64,000 nt of DNA, from NCBI RefSeq assembly GCF_001280565.1, contig NZ_LGRO01000001.1, positions 2,976,001-3,040,000 on the forward strand, given 5' to 3'. A program made the translations under genes and the position numbers. Of this stretch, positions 8,476-17,617 are shown one piece after another; position 1 is the stretch's first letter; each line of letters opens with the position of its first letter. This DNA comes from Sulfobacillus thermosulfidooxidans. GTDB lineage: Bacteria; Bacillota; Sulfobacillia; Sulfobacillales; Sulfobacillaceae. The notes under the pieces were generated by a model that was given only the letters and a program-made list of their open reading frames with translations, did not search any database and was not told the DNA's origin.

Positions 8476-9747
8476 ATGTCTGTTTCAGAAATGAAATCCT
8501 CCTCTTCGCACAACCCCTTGTTGTCCCGATCCCCATTGGACTTTCAGGTTTCGAATCTTTTTGCCGGAGGCCTAGATTTTGCCAAGGGCATTGCCGCAAG
8601 TGATTTTACGTCCCAACCTGTCAATAACGACGCGGATGTCATCGCCCTGGCTTTTGGATTGCCTGATCCGGAGCTGTTTTTGCTTGAGGATCTGCGTGAT
8701 GCTGCGGATAAGGCGTTACGGACCGATGGGCTGAGGGCATTACAATATGGCGGAGGATCCGGCATGAGGCGGTTGCCAGAATGGATTCGAACCATTCAAG
8801 CAGCGAGGCGCCATATTCCTTGTCAGCCTGAGGAGTTGGTATTGACTCATGGTTCGTCACAAGCTATGGACTTGATTGCCCGGGTCTTTTTAAATCCTGG
8901 AGATGAAGTCTGGTTTGAACGACCGACATATTTCGGTGCGATTAAAATTTTTGGCCTACGGGGCGCTGTCGAACGAGATTTTCCTATGGATGAGGATGGT
9001 CTAATAGTGGATGCTGTCGCAGAAGAATTAGCCCATCGTCGCCGAAACGGTGAACCTTTACCCAAGTTATTTTATACCATTCCCAATTACCAAAATCCTA
9101 GTGGCCGGTCGATGACGTTATCGAGGCGAGAGCAACTGATTCATTTAGCCCAGCAATATCATTTTCTGATTGTTGAAGATGATGCCTACGGTGATTTGGG
9201 TTTTGATGGGAACACGCTGCCCACTCTTCGCCAACTTTCTCCCAATCATGTGCTGTATTTGAATACTTTGTCCAAAACTATCGCACCCGGTTTTCGGGTG
9301 GGCTGGATTATAGCTCCTGCCGAAGCGGTGGCCAAAATCCGGGAAGTGAAGGCGGAAGGGGCAAATGGAGGATTTGTTCAAGAAGTTCTGAGCAGATTTT
9401 TAGAGTCTATCGACTATGATGCGCATATTGCCCATCTCAAAACACATTATCAAAGTCGGCGCGATGCGATGTTAGAAGCTTTGGAACGCGATTTTTCAAC
9501 ACTGTGTGCGTGGACTAAACCGAGTGGAGGATTTTTTGTTTGGCTGACATTACCAAGCCTGACCACCCTTTCTCAAATGATGGCGTTAAGTGAAAAAATG
9601 GGTGTCAGTTTTGTCCCCGGAACAGCATTTTATGTGGGAGACGGCGGGCAAAATCATATTCGACTCAGCTTTTCGCTGTATCCTCCTGTTGCCATAAGGG
9701 AAGGCATGAAGCGGCTTAAGCAATTAATAGAATCTGTCCAACAATAA
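8476..9747 (+). CDS. PLP-dependent aminotransferase, class I (2-aminoadipate/aromatic type)
   Basis: Stand-alone fold-type I aminotransferase of 423 aa resembling LysN/2-aminoadipate and aromatic aminotransferases. Motifs are IALAFGLPDPELF (about residues 56-68), the LTHGSSQAMDLIARV phosphate-binding region, the Asn in IPNYQNPSG, VEDDAYGDLGF, the PLP lysine near residue 266 in LNTLSKTIAPGFRVGW, and a C-terminal IRLSFS arginine. It lies divergent to the MocR regulator and shares its fold, suggesting a regulator-target pair. The ribosome site is weak (GAAAGGCG about 10 nt upstream), and ATG 8491 is an alternative start. A rho-independent terminator follows. The substrate is unproven. Confidence 0.88.
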   Translation: MSVSEMKSSSSHNPLLSRSPLDFQVSNLFAGGLDFAKGIAASDFTSQPVNNDADVIALAFGLPDPELFLLEDLRDAADKALRTDGLRALQYGGGSGMRRLPEWIRTIQAARRHIPCQPEELVLTHGSSQAMDLIARVFLNPGDEVWFERPTYFGAIKIFGLRGAVERDFPMDEDGLIVDAVAEELAHRRRNGEPLPKLFYTIPNYQNPSGRSMTLSRREQLIHLAQQYHFLIVEDDAYGDLGFDGNTLPTLRQLSPNHVLYLNTLSKTIAPGFRVGWIIAPAEAVAKIREVKAEGANGGFVQEVLSRFLESIDYDAHIAHLKTHYQSRRDAMLEALERDFSTLCAWTKPSGGFFVWLTLPSLTTLSQMMALSEKMGVSFVPGTAFYVGDGGQNHIRLSFSLYPPVAIREGMKRLKQLIESVQQ

Positions 9748-9771
9748 TAAGAAATTATAGAATCCCTTTGA

Positions 9772-9808
9772 ACAAGCGGAGCCCTCGTGTCTTCGCTTGT
9801 GATTTTTT
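9772..9808 (+). terminator. Rho-independent terminator after the aminotransferase gene
   Basis: Stem ACAAGCG (9772-9778) pairs with CGCTTGT (9794-9800) around a 15-nt loop; two bases later comes a run of six T. It lies 25 nt past the stop codon. Confidence 0.7.
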
Positions 9809-9834
9809 GGGAACTCGTTTGCCAATGCTATACT
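9807..9834 (+). promoter_or_regulatory. Possible sigma-A promoter for the NCS1 permease operon
   Basis: TTGGGA (9807-9812) and TATACT (9829-9834) are separated by 16 nt. The next start codon is about 180 nt downstream. The -35 box touches the T-run of the preceding terminator, so this is tentative. Confidence 0.25.
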
Positions 9835-10012
9835 GCGTCAAGCCAAGAGTTTTTGCTGATTTAGGGATTTAAAGAATTTTGTGGAAATTGACTAGATCTT
9901 ACGATGCCTGTTCTGTCCGTGGCAAGATAAGCAAAGACAGAACGTGAAGCTACGTTTTATGAACAATCGGTACCCTCATCTCATTATTTCTTGATAAGAC
10001 GGTGTAGCATTC

Positions 10013-11416
10013 ATGGATCGACAAGATTCAGTATCGAATCGCCCTTGGCATATTGAATTACAAGGAATTGATCCTATTCCCGATTCAGAGCGCCATGGTC
10101 AAATTCAAGATTTATTTTGGATTTGGTTTGCTGGCAATTTGGGATTGCTCGGTGTGGTATATGGGGCGATGCTGTTTAGCTTTGGACTCAATTTTTGGCA
10201 AAGCCTTCTGGCTATTATTGTTGGGTCTTTGTCATTTTTATTGGTTGGTTCATTTTCTGTGGCGGGACGTGATGGGGGGGTTCCCATGATGACATTGTCC
10301 CGTTCGGTTTTTGGTATTTATGGGAATGTGCTGCCGAATTTGGTCAGCTGGATCTCGTTGGTGGGATGGGAAACCATTACGGTTATCATCGGTACGCTGG
10401 CCTTAATGGTCTTGTTTGGAGACGGGGGTCGTGTGCAATCGGATATTTCTGCCGGGATATCACTCCTGATTATGGTGGGTGCGAGCATTGTTGCCGGATT
10501 GTTAGGGCAGGCCACGTTAGTGATTATCCAAAAGTGGGCGAGTTACGTATTTGGCATCTTAACCCTGGCGGTGACTGGACTTCTGCTATCCCATACGGAT
10601 TGGGCACACGTGTTTCACCACCCGGAGGGACCGTGGATTACGGGATTTGTGCCCGCGGTATCGATTATTATTGCAGGTACCGGATTAAGCTGGACGAATA
10701 CGGCGGCCGATTACAGCCGTTATCTTCCTCGAAGTGCCTCTGCCCGAAGAATTGTCGCCACCTCGACATTGGGAGCTTTTATTCCACTTGTTTTCTTAAT
10801 GGGAGTAGGAATGTTAGCGGCTACTACTGAGCCGCAATTACCTACGGCTTTAAATCCTTTGACTGTGCTAGGCCGGGAAATGCCCTCATGGATGACGGTT
10901 CCTTATTTTTTAACTGCAGCTGGAGGATTAGTTGTAGAGGCCGATCTCAGTTTATATTCTTCGGGCCTTAATTTGTTGAATTTGTTTGTTCCCTTTGCCC
11001 GTTATCAAACGGTGATGCTTGACGCCGTCATCATGGTGACTGGCACAATTTATATCGTGTTTATTGCCAAGAATTTCCTCGTTTCGTTTGAGGCATTTGT
11101 GGTCCTTTTAGGGGTTGGATTGGCGGCATGGGCGGGGATTTTTTTAGCCTATCAACTGGTTGTCTATGTCCATCGATTGCCCTTATATAGGGATGACGCC
11201 GATCTGCACCTTATCGAGTGGCCGGCTACGTTCATTTGGATCATTTCAGTTGGGGTAGGTCTTCTTTTCACTTCCTCGCCGTGGTTTTCCGGTCCTTTTG
11301 CGCAAGGGATCTTTGCGCATTCGAATTTAGAAATTCTTATGACCTTTGTTATCAGCTTGCTGGGATATGGACTTTGGTCATGGAAGAGTTCATTTACGAG
11401 GGACACTGATGGATAA
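10013..11416 (+). CDS. NCS1 family nucleobase/cytosine-purine permease
   Basis: Membrane symporter of the nucleobase:cation symporter-1 family (CodB/PucI-like), 467 aa with about 12 hydrophobic segments. The N-terminus has ELQGIDPIPDSERHG, the family's cytoplasmic lead-in, then FWIWFAGNLGLLGVVYGAML in the first membrane helix. GRDGGVPMMTLSRSVFG is the conserved loop after helix 2, and SWTNTAADYSRYLP (about residues 225-240) matches the substrate-site region of helix 6. It overlaps the PfkB kinase gene by 8 nt, so import and phosphorylation of one compound, perhaps a nucleobase or nucleoside, is a reasonable inference. The true ligand (cytosine, purine, hydantoin, thiamine precursor) is not determinable. 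Confidence 0.88.
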   Translation: MDRQDSVSNRPWHIELQGIDPIPDSERHGQIQDLFWIWFAGNLGLLGVVYGAMLFSFGLNFWQSLLAIIVGSLSFLLVGSFSVAGRDGGVPMMTLSRSVFGIYGNVLPNLVSWISLVGWETITVIIGTLALMVLFGDGGRVQSDISAGISLLIMVGASIVAGLLGQATLVIIQKWASYVFGILTLAVTGLLLSHTDWAHVFHHPEGPWITGFVPAVSIIIAGTGLSWTNTAADYSRYLPRSASARRIVATSTLGAFIPLVFLMGVGMLAATTEPQLPTALNPLTVLGREMPSWMTVPYFLTAAGGLVVEADLSLYSSGLNLLNLFVPFARYQTVMLDAVIMVTGTIYIVFIAKNFLVSFEAFVVLLGVGLAAWAGIFLAYQLVVYVHRLPLYRDDADLHLIEWPATFIWIISVGVGLLFTSSPWFSGPFAQGIFAHSNLEILMTFVISLLGYGLWSWKSSFTRDTDG

Positions 11417-12338
11417 AAATATGCAGTTTGTGCTTATTGGAAGCATTATTGTGGATATCCAACTTCTTGTGAGTCATATTCCCTTCTCTGGAGAGGATGT
11501 GATGGCCCGAGACACGATGTATTACCCAGGTGGCGGCTTTAATGTGTTATCGGCCGTGACACGGCAAGGAGTACCGGCTTTATATGCTGGGCGCATCGGT
11601 TCAGGACCCATGGGCAAACGCATCAGGGATGCATTGCGGCAAGAAGGCATTACTTGTCTTCCTGTTTATGAGGATGGCAGAGGTGATACCGGTTTTGTTA
11701 TCACCATGGTTGAGCCCTCTGGGGAGCGGACATTTGTCACTAGTCCCGGTATTGAAAGTCATATCCGGCCAGAGGATTTGGCGGCGCTTAATTTAAACCG
11801 CCAAGATGTGGTCTATGTATCCGGTTATGATCTGCTTTATCCGGTGTCGGGTGCGACAATTGCAGAGTATCTAAGAATGATGCATGAAGATATTCGCTTG
11901 GTGTTTGATCCGGGTCCTTTGATCGGCGATATTGCGCGAGAACACCTTGAATTTATGCGTCGCCGCGCCTGGATTATCACAGCGAACCGGGCGGAAATTT
12001 GTCAGTGGATGAATCAGCGTGAAATGACCCGAGCTACTGCTCTTTTGGCAGCAGGACGTCCTCCCCATTCGATGGTCGTGGCTCGAGATGGCGAGAACGG
12101 GGCGTGGTTTATCAACAATCAGGAGCTTGTTTACGTGCCCCCACGTCCCGCTCAAGTCATAGATTTGACGGGAGCAGGGGATACCCATACAGGCGTGCTG
12201 GTTGCGTTTTTGATGTGGGGATGGCCGGTTAATAAAGCTATGTGGGCTGCCAATATTGCCGCATCCCTATCAGTTGAACAGCGGGGACCAGCAACATCTC
12301 CTCGGCGACAGGACATTGAAAGGCTCATGTCAAACTAA
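11409..12338 (+). CDS. PfkB-family carbohydrate/nucleoside kinase
   Basis: Ribokinase-fold kinase of 309 aa. The signature GGGFNVLSAVTRQG near residue 38 contributes to the substrate pocket. The C-terminal motif DLTGAGDTHTG (about residues 252-262) carries the anion hole and the catalytic Asp. The ATG at 11409 has GAGG about 7 nt upstream and overlaps the permease stop; the longer frame from 11346 has no such site. Coupling to an NCS1 permease points to a nucleoside or a related sugar-like substrate (pseudouridine kinase-type enzymes are relatives), but family members act on many sugars. A terminator follows the gene. Confidence 0.87.
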   Translation: MDKNMQFVLIGSIIVDIQLLVSHIPFSGEDVMARDTMYYPGGGFNVLSAVTRQGVPALYAGRIGSGPMGKRIRDALRQEGITCLPVYEDGRGDTGFVITMVEPSGERTFVTSPGIESHIRPEDLAALNLNRQDVVYVSGYDLLYPVSGATIAEYLRMMHEDIRLVFDPGPLIGDIAREHLEFMRRRAWIITANRAEICQWMNQREMTRATALLAAGRPPHSMVVARDGENGAWFINNQELVYVPPRPAQVIDLTGAGDTHTGVLVAFLMWGWPVNKAMWAANIAASLSVEQRGPATSPRRQDIERLMSN

Positions 12339-12373
12339 ATTTTGCTGCAAACAGTTTCATCAGGCCCGCGACG

Positions 12374-12400
12374 ACGAGAAACGTTATGTTTCTCGTTTTT
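12374..12400 (+). terminator. Rho-independent terminator after the PfkB gene
   Basis: Perfect 9-bp stem ACGAGAAAC / GTTTCTCGT with loop GTTAT, running into TTTTT. It is 36 nt downstream of the kinase stop codon. Confidence 0.85.
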
Positions 12401-12663
12401 ATATGCGTTGATCCATTAATCAATACAAGCCTCAATTGATGTAATGATATTCTGTCAAATCGGTTAATTAAAAATTTTACTTTAAAAAAGGTTGAGACTA
12501 AACATGAATACATGTTACAAGTATAACTAGAATCATAACTAGTAACAAAGAACTAGTTATAAAGATAACATCTCATGAGACAGCAGAAGCGAACCAATCT
12601 ATCGATAAACCATACAATGCCGATAATCTATAGATCATTTTGGTTGTCCTGGGAGGGGTATAA
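12401..12663. other. Upstream region of the anion symporter operon
   Basis: The gap between the PfkB stop and the symporter start is 325 nt. After the terminator the DNA is very AT-rich, with an ATAACTAG repeat set (listed separately) about 100 nt before the start codon. No gene is supported. A promoter must lie here, but several AT-rich hexamers fit equally well. Confidence 0.45.
12523..12560. promoter_or_regulatory. ATAACTAG repeat cluster, candidate operator
   Basis: ATAACTAG occurs at 12523-12530 and again at 12535-12542. The second copy forms a perfect 9-bp inverted repeat, ATAACTAGT / ACTAGTTAT (12535-12543 and 12552-12560), with an 8-nt spacer. The arrangement of two direct copies and one inverted copy resembles a repressor or activator site controlling the symporter-PHP operon. 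The regulator is unknown. Confidence 0.4.
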
Positions 12664-14157
12664 ATGGAAGGACTGTCGCCAGAGTTAGAAGTAGTCCCGC
12701 AAGAGTCGGGAACAGTGGAAATGCTTCCTGTTCGACATGTGGAGGTTGCGTGGACGACGTGGTTGGGATTGGCGGCAGCGTTCGCCATTTTCTTTGCTGT
12801 GTTGGAATGGCTTCCTCTCGGTTCTCAACTAGATACTCATCAACGGGCGACGTTGGCTGTCACTTTATGGGCCTGTACGGTGTGGATTACGGGTGCGCTA
12901 CCCAAGGCCATATCGGGTCTGAGTATTCCGGTGTTACTTTATCTGAGTGGGGCAACATCGAAATCTGTGGCTTTTGCGGGGTTTACGAGTAATACCTCAC
13001 TGCTTGTGATTGGGTCATTTTTGATTGCTTCTGCTCTCAATGCCCGTCACTTGGACCGACGCATCGCCTTGACAATTATGTCGTGGGCTAAACCCAAGCT
13101 CTCGAGTTTTCTGAAGACCTATATTCTTGCGCAAACGGCAACGGCCGTGATCATTCCGGCGATCGTTGCCCGTGCGGCGATCTTTTTGCCAATTGTGCAA
13201 GGTACCAATGCGTTATTAGAACCCGGGGACAAAGGGCACCGGGCGCGGCAGGCGATGACGATGAGCGCGGTGGGATTCGCCGCGGTCTTTGCAGGTCCCT
13301 TGTTTTTGACGGGCTCGATGCCCAATGTCATTGTCGCTCACCAATTAAATCATCAGGCTGGCGCCCACATTTATTGGTTTCAGTGGTTTTGGCTCAATCT
13401 GCCTCTTGCCGGGTTAATTCCCATCATGTATTTTTGGACGCTGCGCCATTTCAAAATCCACGATGTGGGATTGCGTCATGGTCCCGAAACCATTGTGACG
13501 GAGCGGGCGAAACTAGGGCCACTCAATCTGACCGATAAGCTGTCATTAGGCGTGGTGGCTCTCGCCGTTGTACTGTGGGCGACCGGTCACTGGACGCATC
13601 TGTCTACCGGTTTGGTCGCCGTGGGTGCTGCTTGTCTTCTGTTCCTGCCCGGGCTGTTATCAGGATATTGGCAGCGGATTGAACGGCATATGATGTGGGG
13701 AGTCTGGTTGTTGTTGGGAGGAGCGGTGTGCATGAGTAATGCCTTTACCGTAACCAAAACCAACGTATGGCTCTCCCATCAGCTTCAGCACTTTTTTCCG
13801 ACGGCTGATTGGCTGGTGCTATTCGTCTTGGCGGTTGTGACCATGCAAGTCTTACGCATTGGCATTGTGAGTAATGTGGGATCGATTGCATTATTTACGC
13901 CAATCATCGTGACATTAGCGATGACTTTACATTTAAATCCGGTGTCCTTTAGTATGGGCGTTCTCAACGTGGATTCTTATGCCTTGTTAATTCCTTTAGA
14001 AATCGAGGCGTGCCTCGTCGCCTATGCCTCGGGAGAATTTACCTTTGGCGAATTTTTCCGTGCCGGAGCGCCCTTAACCGCTATCGCTATCCTTTACATG
14101 ATAGTTGTCATGATTCCGTGGTGGGCTCTCATTGGTTATCCCATTTGGCAACCTTAA
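12664..14157 (+). CDS. DASS-family anion (dicarboxylate-type) symporter
   Basis: Membrane transporter of 497 aa in the divalent anion:sodium symporter (CitT/SLC13-like) superfamily. It has about 12 hydrophobic segments after a ~28-residue soluble N-terminus. Family traits are the first-half SNTSLLVIGSFLIASALNA (around residue 119) and a second-half SNVGSIALFTPIIVTLA (around residue 402), which correspond to the paired Ser-Asn-Thr-type substrate motifs of the two inverted repeats. Ribosome site GGGAGGGG 5 nt before the ATG. It is followed 43 nt later by a large PHP-like protein on the same strand, so the two probably handle the same, unidentified organic anion. Confidence 0.82.
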   Translation: MEGLSPELEVVPQESGTVEMLPVRHVEVAWTTWLGLAAAFAIFFAVLEWLPLGSQLDTHQRATLAVTLWACTVWITGALPKAISGLSIPVLLYLSGATSKSVAFAGFTSNTSLLVIGSFLIASALNARHLDRRIALTIMSWAKPKLSSFLKTYILAQTATAVIIPAIVARAAIFLPIVQGTNALLEPGDKGHRARQAMTMSAVGFAAVFAGPLFLTGSMPNVIVAHQLNHQAGAHIYWFQWFWLNLPLAGLIPIMYFWTLRHFKIHDVGLRHGPETIVTERAKLGPLNLTDKLSLGVVALAVVLWATGHWTHLSTGLVAVGAACLLFLPGLLSGYWQRIERHMMWGVWLLLGGAVCMSNAFTVTKTNVWLSHQLQHFFPTADWLVLFVLAVVTMQVLRIGIVSNVGSIALFTPIIVTLAMTLHLNPVSFSMGVLNVDSYALLIPLEIEACLVAYASGEFTFGEFFRAGAPLTAIAILYMIVVMIPWWALIGYPIWQP

Positions 14158-14200
14158 ATGTCATCGATAATCACTCAACCAATTTAGGAGGGAACTAAAC

Positions 14201-16531
14201 ATGTCTTCATTGAAAAAAACGATGGAACCGGCAACGTCCACTGTGGTTTCTGAATCTTTGCCAGGGTTAATAGGACCGAAAGGTACAGATAGGGGATTAC
14301 CCTTTTTAGGGCGTCTTCATTCCCGTGTCGAATCTCTCACCGCGGGAAGTTATCAGGAAATTGTGGTCGATTATGAGGTAGGGGCTTCTGGCATTGCAGA
14401 CAGCGGCTGGTTGAAATTGACCTTTAAGTTCTATTCGGATTGGGCTCCGTTTCAAACTCACGATCCCAGTGGGGCTAATTATTTAAGCGCGGAATATGTC
14501 CTGTGTGATCCCTTGCCAGGACAAAGTCAAAGCACCGTAAGAGATTTGAAAGTCGAGTACCTGATTAAAGGCCATGAGCGTCCCTATCAAAAAGCTGTGG
14601 TCGTCCATGTTGTTGATGGATATCTTAAACCCGGTGATCATATTATCATTCGCTTGGGCGATCGCCGCTTTGGTGGTCCTGGCACCCGCATTCAAACCTT
14701 TGTTGAAAAAGACTTTAGGATGCGGGCTTACGTGGATGTTCTTGGCACTTCCCGATTTGCGGAAATTGGCGACGTCGTCTTTGACATTATCTCTGGCCCC
14801 CCCGAAAGAGTGGTTCTAACGGGTCCGCGCTGGAGCCGTCCCCATGAGTCTATACCGATTCTTGCCCGTCTTGAAGATCATTGGGGCAATACCTGTACGG
14901 ATGAAAGGGGACACCTCTCGATTTTTGTACAACATGACCAAAAAATCGAGGAGATGCCGGTAAATTTGCCTCAGAAGGGTTGGAGCACAACACGTGTCAT
15001 GATTGGGGCGGAGAAGGCGGGGGAATACCAAATTTCAGCCCGCTACGAAATGGAGAATCAAAGTCTTGAAGCATCCCCCATCTATCTTCTTGTCGACCCA
15101 ACGTGTTCTGTGCCGCGAGCATATTTTGCGGATTTGCACGTTCACAGCAATCATACGGTGGGAACGAATTCCACCGAATACAATTTTAGTTATGGGAGGG
15201 ATGTTGCGGGATTAGATATTTTAGGTTATACCGCCAACGATTTTCAAATTACGGATGCGCATTGGACTCAAGATGTGCAATTAGCCAATGCATTTAGCCA
15301 CGATTATGAGTTCATTTGCTTTCCCGGTATTGAATGGTGTGGGAATTCAGCTGCCGGGGGCGATCATAATGTGGTCTATTTAGGCGAAAAAGCTGATATG
15401 GTGCGGGGCGTGGAATGGCATGAGCATTTACGCGAAAGCATTCCCATGCCCGAAGCATGGCCTATTGACAAATTATATGAGGCTTATGCAAGCGATCCGG
15501 ATAACTATTTATTGATGCCCCATGTGGGAGGAAGACGTTGTAATCTCGACTGGTATTATGAACCTTTAGATCGATTGGTTGAAGTGCATTCGGCGTGGGG
15601 CTCCTTTCCTTGGTTGCTGGAAGATGCCATGCGCCGGGGCTACAAGATGGGGGTGGCTGCCAATGGAGATGAACACCGCGGACGTTGCGGAGGCGGTGTG
15701 CCGGGAACTGCGGTATTTGGAACTAAAGGGGGATTAACAGGAGTCTTCGCACCAGAACTGACCAAAAAAGCGGTCGCTAAAGCGTTGAGAGACCGGCACA
15801 CATGGGCCACAACTGGCGAACATCTGGTCGCGATAATGCGATCTGGGGCACACATCCAAGGGGATGAGTGGGAGGTCCGAAATGATATGGTAGACGTCGA
15901 ATATCAACTCTTAGGGAATCAGGGTTGGGAATATCTTGAAATTTTTAACGGTGTGACGCGGCTTCTAGAGCGTAATCTGCACCAGGAACTGGGGCTCAGT
16001 TCAAAGCGCATCCGTATCCGCTGGGAAGGTGCGCGAATTTTTGATCGCTACCGGTGGGCAACATGGCGTGGAACCATTGACATTAAACGAGGGCATGTGC
16101 AGCGGTATGCCCCTTGGGGACTCGACCATCCGGCCAAAATTGTGGCATCAGAAGGCCCGCGCCGCATTCGATTTGATACAGACACCTTTGGTGATGCGGA
16201 TGGCGTTGAATTTTGGGTGAATGATGTCCAACGGATGGATTTTGCAATTCATGTCGAGATTCCTAATTTCAATGGGGGCACAACCATTGATTGGCATGTT
16301 AGTGGGGAAATGCTGAAAACTCATGAGGGATCGGTATCTTTTGAGGTGGGGGGAACGGGACTCAAAATGGTTGTTGAACAACTCACCGACCAAGAACTGC
16401 CGCGAGATCTCAAGGGTCATCTTCAGGTAACCCTTAATCCGGGTCTGAATGGAATTTACCTGCGTGCGCGTCAACAAGATGATCACAGGGTCTTTACCAG
16501 TCCCTTGTTTATTACCAGGCAAAATGCCTGA
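14201..16531 (+). CDS. Large PHP/DUF3604-like metal-dependent hydrolase, function unknown
   Basis: A 776-aa protein. Residues about 1-300 are beta-rich with no obvious motif. From about residue 311 the sequence reads YFADLHVHSNHT, the metal-binding opening of PHP-superfamily and DUF3604 proteins. Downstream conserved-looking pieces are GRDVAGLDILGYTANDF, FPGIEWCG, LMPHVGGRR and GVAANGDEH, which supply further His/Asp/Glu ligands for a di- or tri-metal site. Residues about 600-776 form another beta-rich region. No signal peptide is visible. Strong ribosome site (AGGAGGG). It forms an operon with the DASS symporter, which suggests hydrolysis of an imported anionic compound. DUF3604 proteins have no well-defined general reaction, so none is assigned. 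Confidence 0.72.
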   Translation: MSSLKKTMEPATSTVVSESLPGLIGPKGTDRGLPFLGRLHSRVESLTAGSYQEIVVDYEVGASGIADSGWLKLTFKFYSDWAPFQTHDPSGANYLSAEYVLCDPLPGQSQSTVRDLKVEYLIKGHERPYQKAVVVHVVDGYLKPGDHIIIRLGDRRFGGPGTRIQTFVEKDFRMRAYVDVLGTSRFAEIGDVVFDIISGPPERVVLTGPRWSRPHESIPILARLEDHWGNTCTDERGHLSIFVQHDQKIEEMPVNLPQKGWSTTRVMIGAEKAGEYQISARYEMENQSLEASPIYLLVDPTCSVPRAYFADLHVHSNHTVGTNSTEYNFSYGRDVAGLDILGYTANDFQITDAHWTQDVQLANAFSHDYEFICFPGIEWCGNSAAGGDHNVVYLGEKADMVRGVEWHEHLRESIPMPEAWPIDKLYEAYASDPDNYLLMPHVGGRRCNLDWYYEPLDRLVEVHSAWGSFPWLLEDAMRRGYKMGVAANGDEHRGRCGGGVPGTAVFGTKGGLTGVFAPELTKKAVAKALRDRHTWATTGEHLVAIMRSGAHIQGDEWEVRNDMVDVEYQLLGNQGWEYLEIFNGVTRLLERNLHQELGLSSKRIRIRWEGARIFDRYRWATWRGTIDIKRGHVQRYAPWGLDHPAKIVASEGPRRIRFDTDTFGDADGVEFWVNDVQRMDFAIHVEIPNFNGGTTIDWHVSGEMLKTHEGSVSFEVGGTGLKMVVEQLTDQELPRDLKGHLQVTLNPGLNGIYLRARQQDDHRVFTSPLFITRQNA

Positions 16532-16617
16532 TGGTCGGGAAAAATCTGTGCGCATGCAACATAAAAGCCGGATTGTGAGATTACGGACTTCACCCGGCTG
16601 AAAAGAATCAGAACAAC

Positions 16618-16650
16618 AAATGGCCCTGGTGTGATTTGCCAGGGCCATTT
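16618..16650. terminator. Bidirectional terminator between the PHP-like gene and the PfpI gene
   Basis: Perfect 12-bp stem AAATGGCCCTGG / CCAGGGCCATTT with a 9-nt loop between two convergent genes. U/A-rich stem ends serve both strands. A second hairpin with AGCCGG/CCGGCT arms lies just before it (16566-16599). Confidence 0.7.
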
Positions 16651-16760
16651 AACCTTCTCCAGCTGTGTGAATATTCTGGGTACCGTAATGATGACGCGTT
16701 GGTTTCTTTTTCAACTCCATTGAGCTCAGAAGTTCAGAGAAGAAGCCTCGGAACACATAG

Positions 16761-17327
16761 CTAAGGGATTACGGGAGCATTCTCTTTGAGCATTTTCATA
16801 AAAGCCCGCATCCACTGGGGATGGTCAGGCCAAGCACGAGCTGACACCATATGGCCATCTATGACAGCAGCACCGTCAACAAATGTGGCGCCGGCGGCCT
16901 CGACATCGGCTTTTAAGGCGGGATAGGCCGCAGATGTTCTGCCGGTCATAACATGGGCTGCCGCTAAAGCAATCGGGGCATGACAAATTTGCGCAACAGG
17001 TTTTTCGGTGTGGAAAAAATATTGGACAATGCGGGCAAAATCCGGATCATTGCGAATATATTCCGGAGCCCGTCCACCTGGGATGACTACGGCAACATAA
17101 TCCTCGGGGTGGACATCTTTGAAGGCGATGTTGGCTTCAATACGGTACCCAGGTTTTTCGGTATATGTGTCAAACCCGGGTTCAAAATCATGTACCACGG
17201 TTCGGAGAACCTTTTTACTGGGGGCAGCGATGTCGACATCATATCCTTCTTCTTGCAATCGTTGAAAGGGATACATGACCTCAAGGGATTCGGCGGCATC
17301 CCCTGTAAGAATAAGAACACGTGGCAT
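16761..17327 (-). CDS. DJ-1/PfpI family protein (glutamine amidotransferase-like)
   Basis: Cytosolic DJ-1/ThiJ/PfpI superfamily protein of 188 aa. It shows AAESLEVMYPFQRL near the N-terminus (with the conserved Glu15) and the nucleophile elbow VAQICHAP with Cys115 followed by His. The family includes deglycase/glyoxalase-like and stress-related enzymes and was formerly labelled protease I. A frame opens at TTG 17333, but GGAGG stands 8 nt before the ATG at 17327, giving a protein that begins MPRVLIL. It is monocistronic and convergent with the PHP-like gene. The exact activity cannot be read from sequence. Confidence 0.87.
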   Translation of the reverse strand: MPRVLILTGDAAESLEVMYPFQRLQEEGYDVDIAAPSKKVLRTVVHDFEPGFDTYTEKPGYRIEANIAFKDVHPEDYVAVVIPGGRAPEYIRNDPDFARIVQYFFHTEKPVAQICHAPIALAAAHVMTGRTSAAYPALKADVEAAGATFVDGAAVIDGHMVSARAWPDHPQWMRAFMKMLKENAPVIP

Positions 17328-17581
17328 AAACAATCCCTCCTATCCTATTTTTCTGTAACTTCCTGTGAGGGGCAAAGTTGAATTACCGGGATATGTGAAA
17401 ATGCTGATACCTTTCCGCTTATTATAGTAAATAAAAATTGGGTAATTCAAAATAATTTGTAAACATTGCAGGAAAAATAATAAATCCAACGGGACAAATA
17501 CTTAGGGTACAAAAATTAAGGATCGCCATCGTGCATTATTCTGAGGAAAATGAATGACGCAGAAGATCTGGATATCGGAGG

Positions 17582-17587
17582 TATAAT
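17582..17587 (+). promoter_or_regulatory. Possible -10 box (TATAAT) for the ribbon-helix-helix gene
   Basis: A consensus TATAAT lies 31 nt before the GTG start at 17618. No good -35 hexamer is found at 16-18 nt; TGACGC at 17555 is 21 nt away. Confidence 0.35.
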
Positions 17588-17617
17588 ACAAGACATATTG
17601 CACGAGGAGGACATAGT

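Noticed and set aside
17334-17617. Possible extra gene between PfpI and ribbon-helix-helix genes
   Set aside because: No supported frame; AT-rich promoter DNA only.
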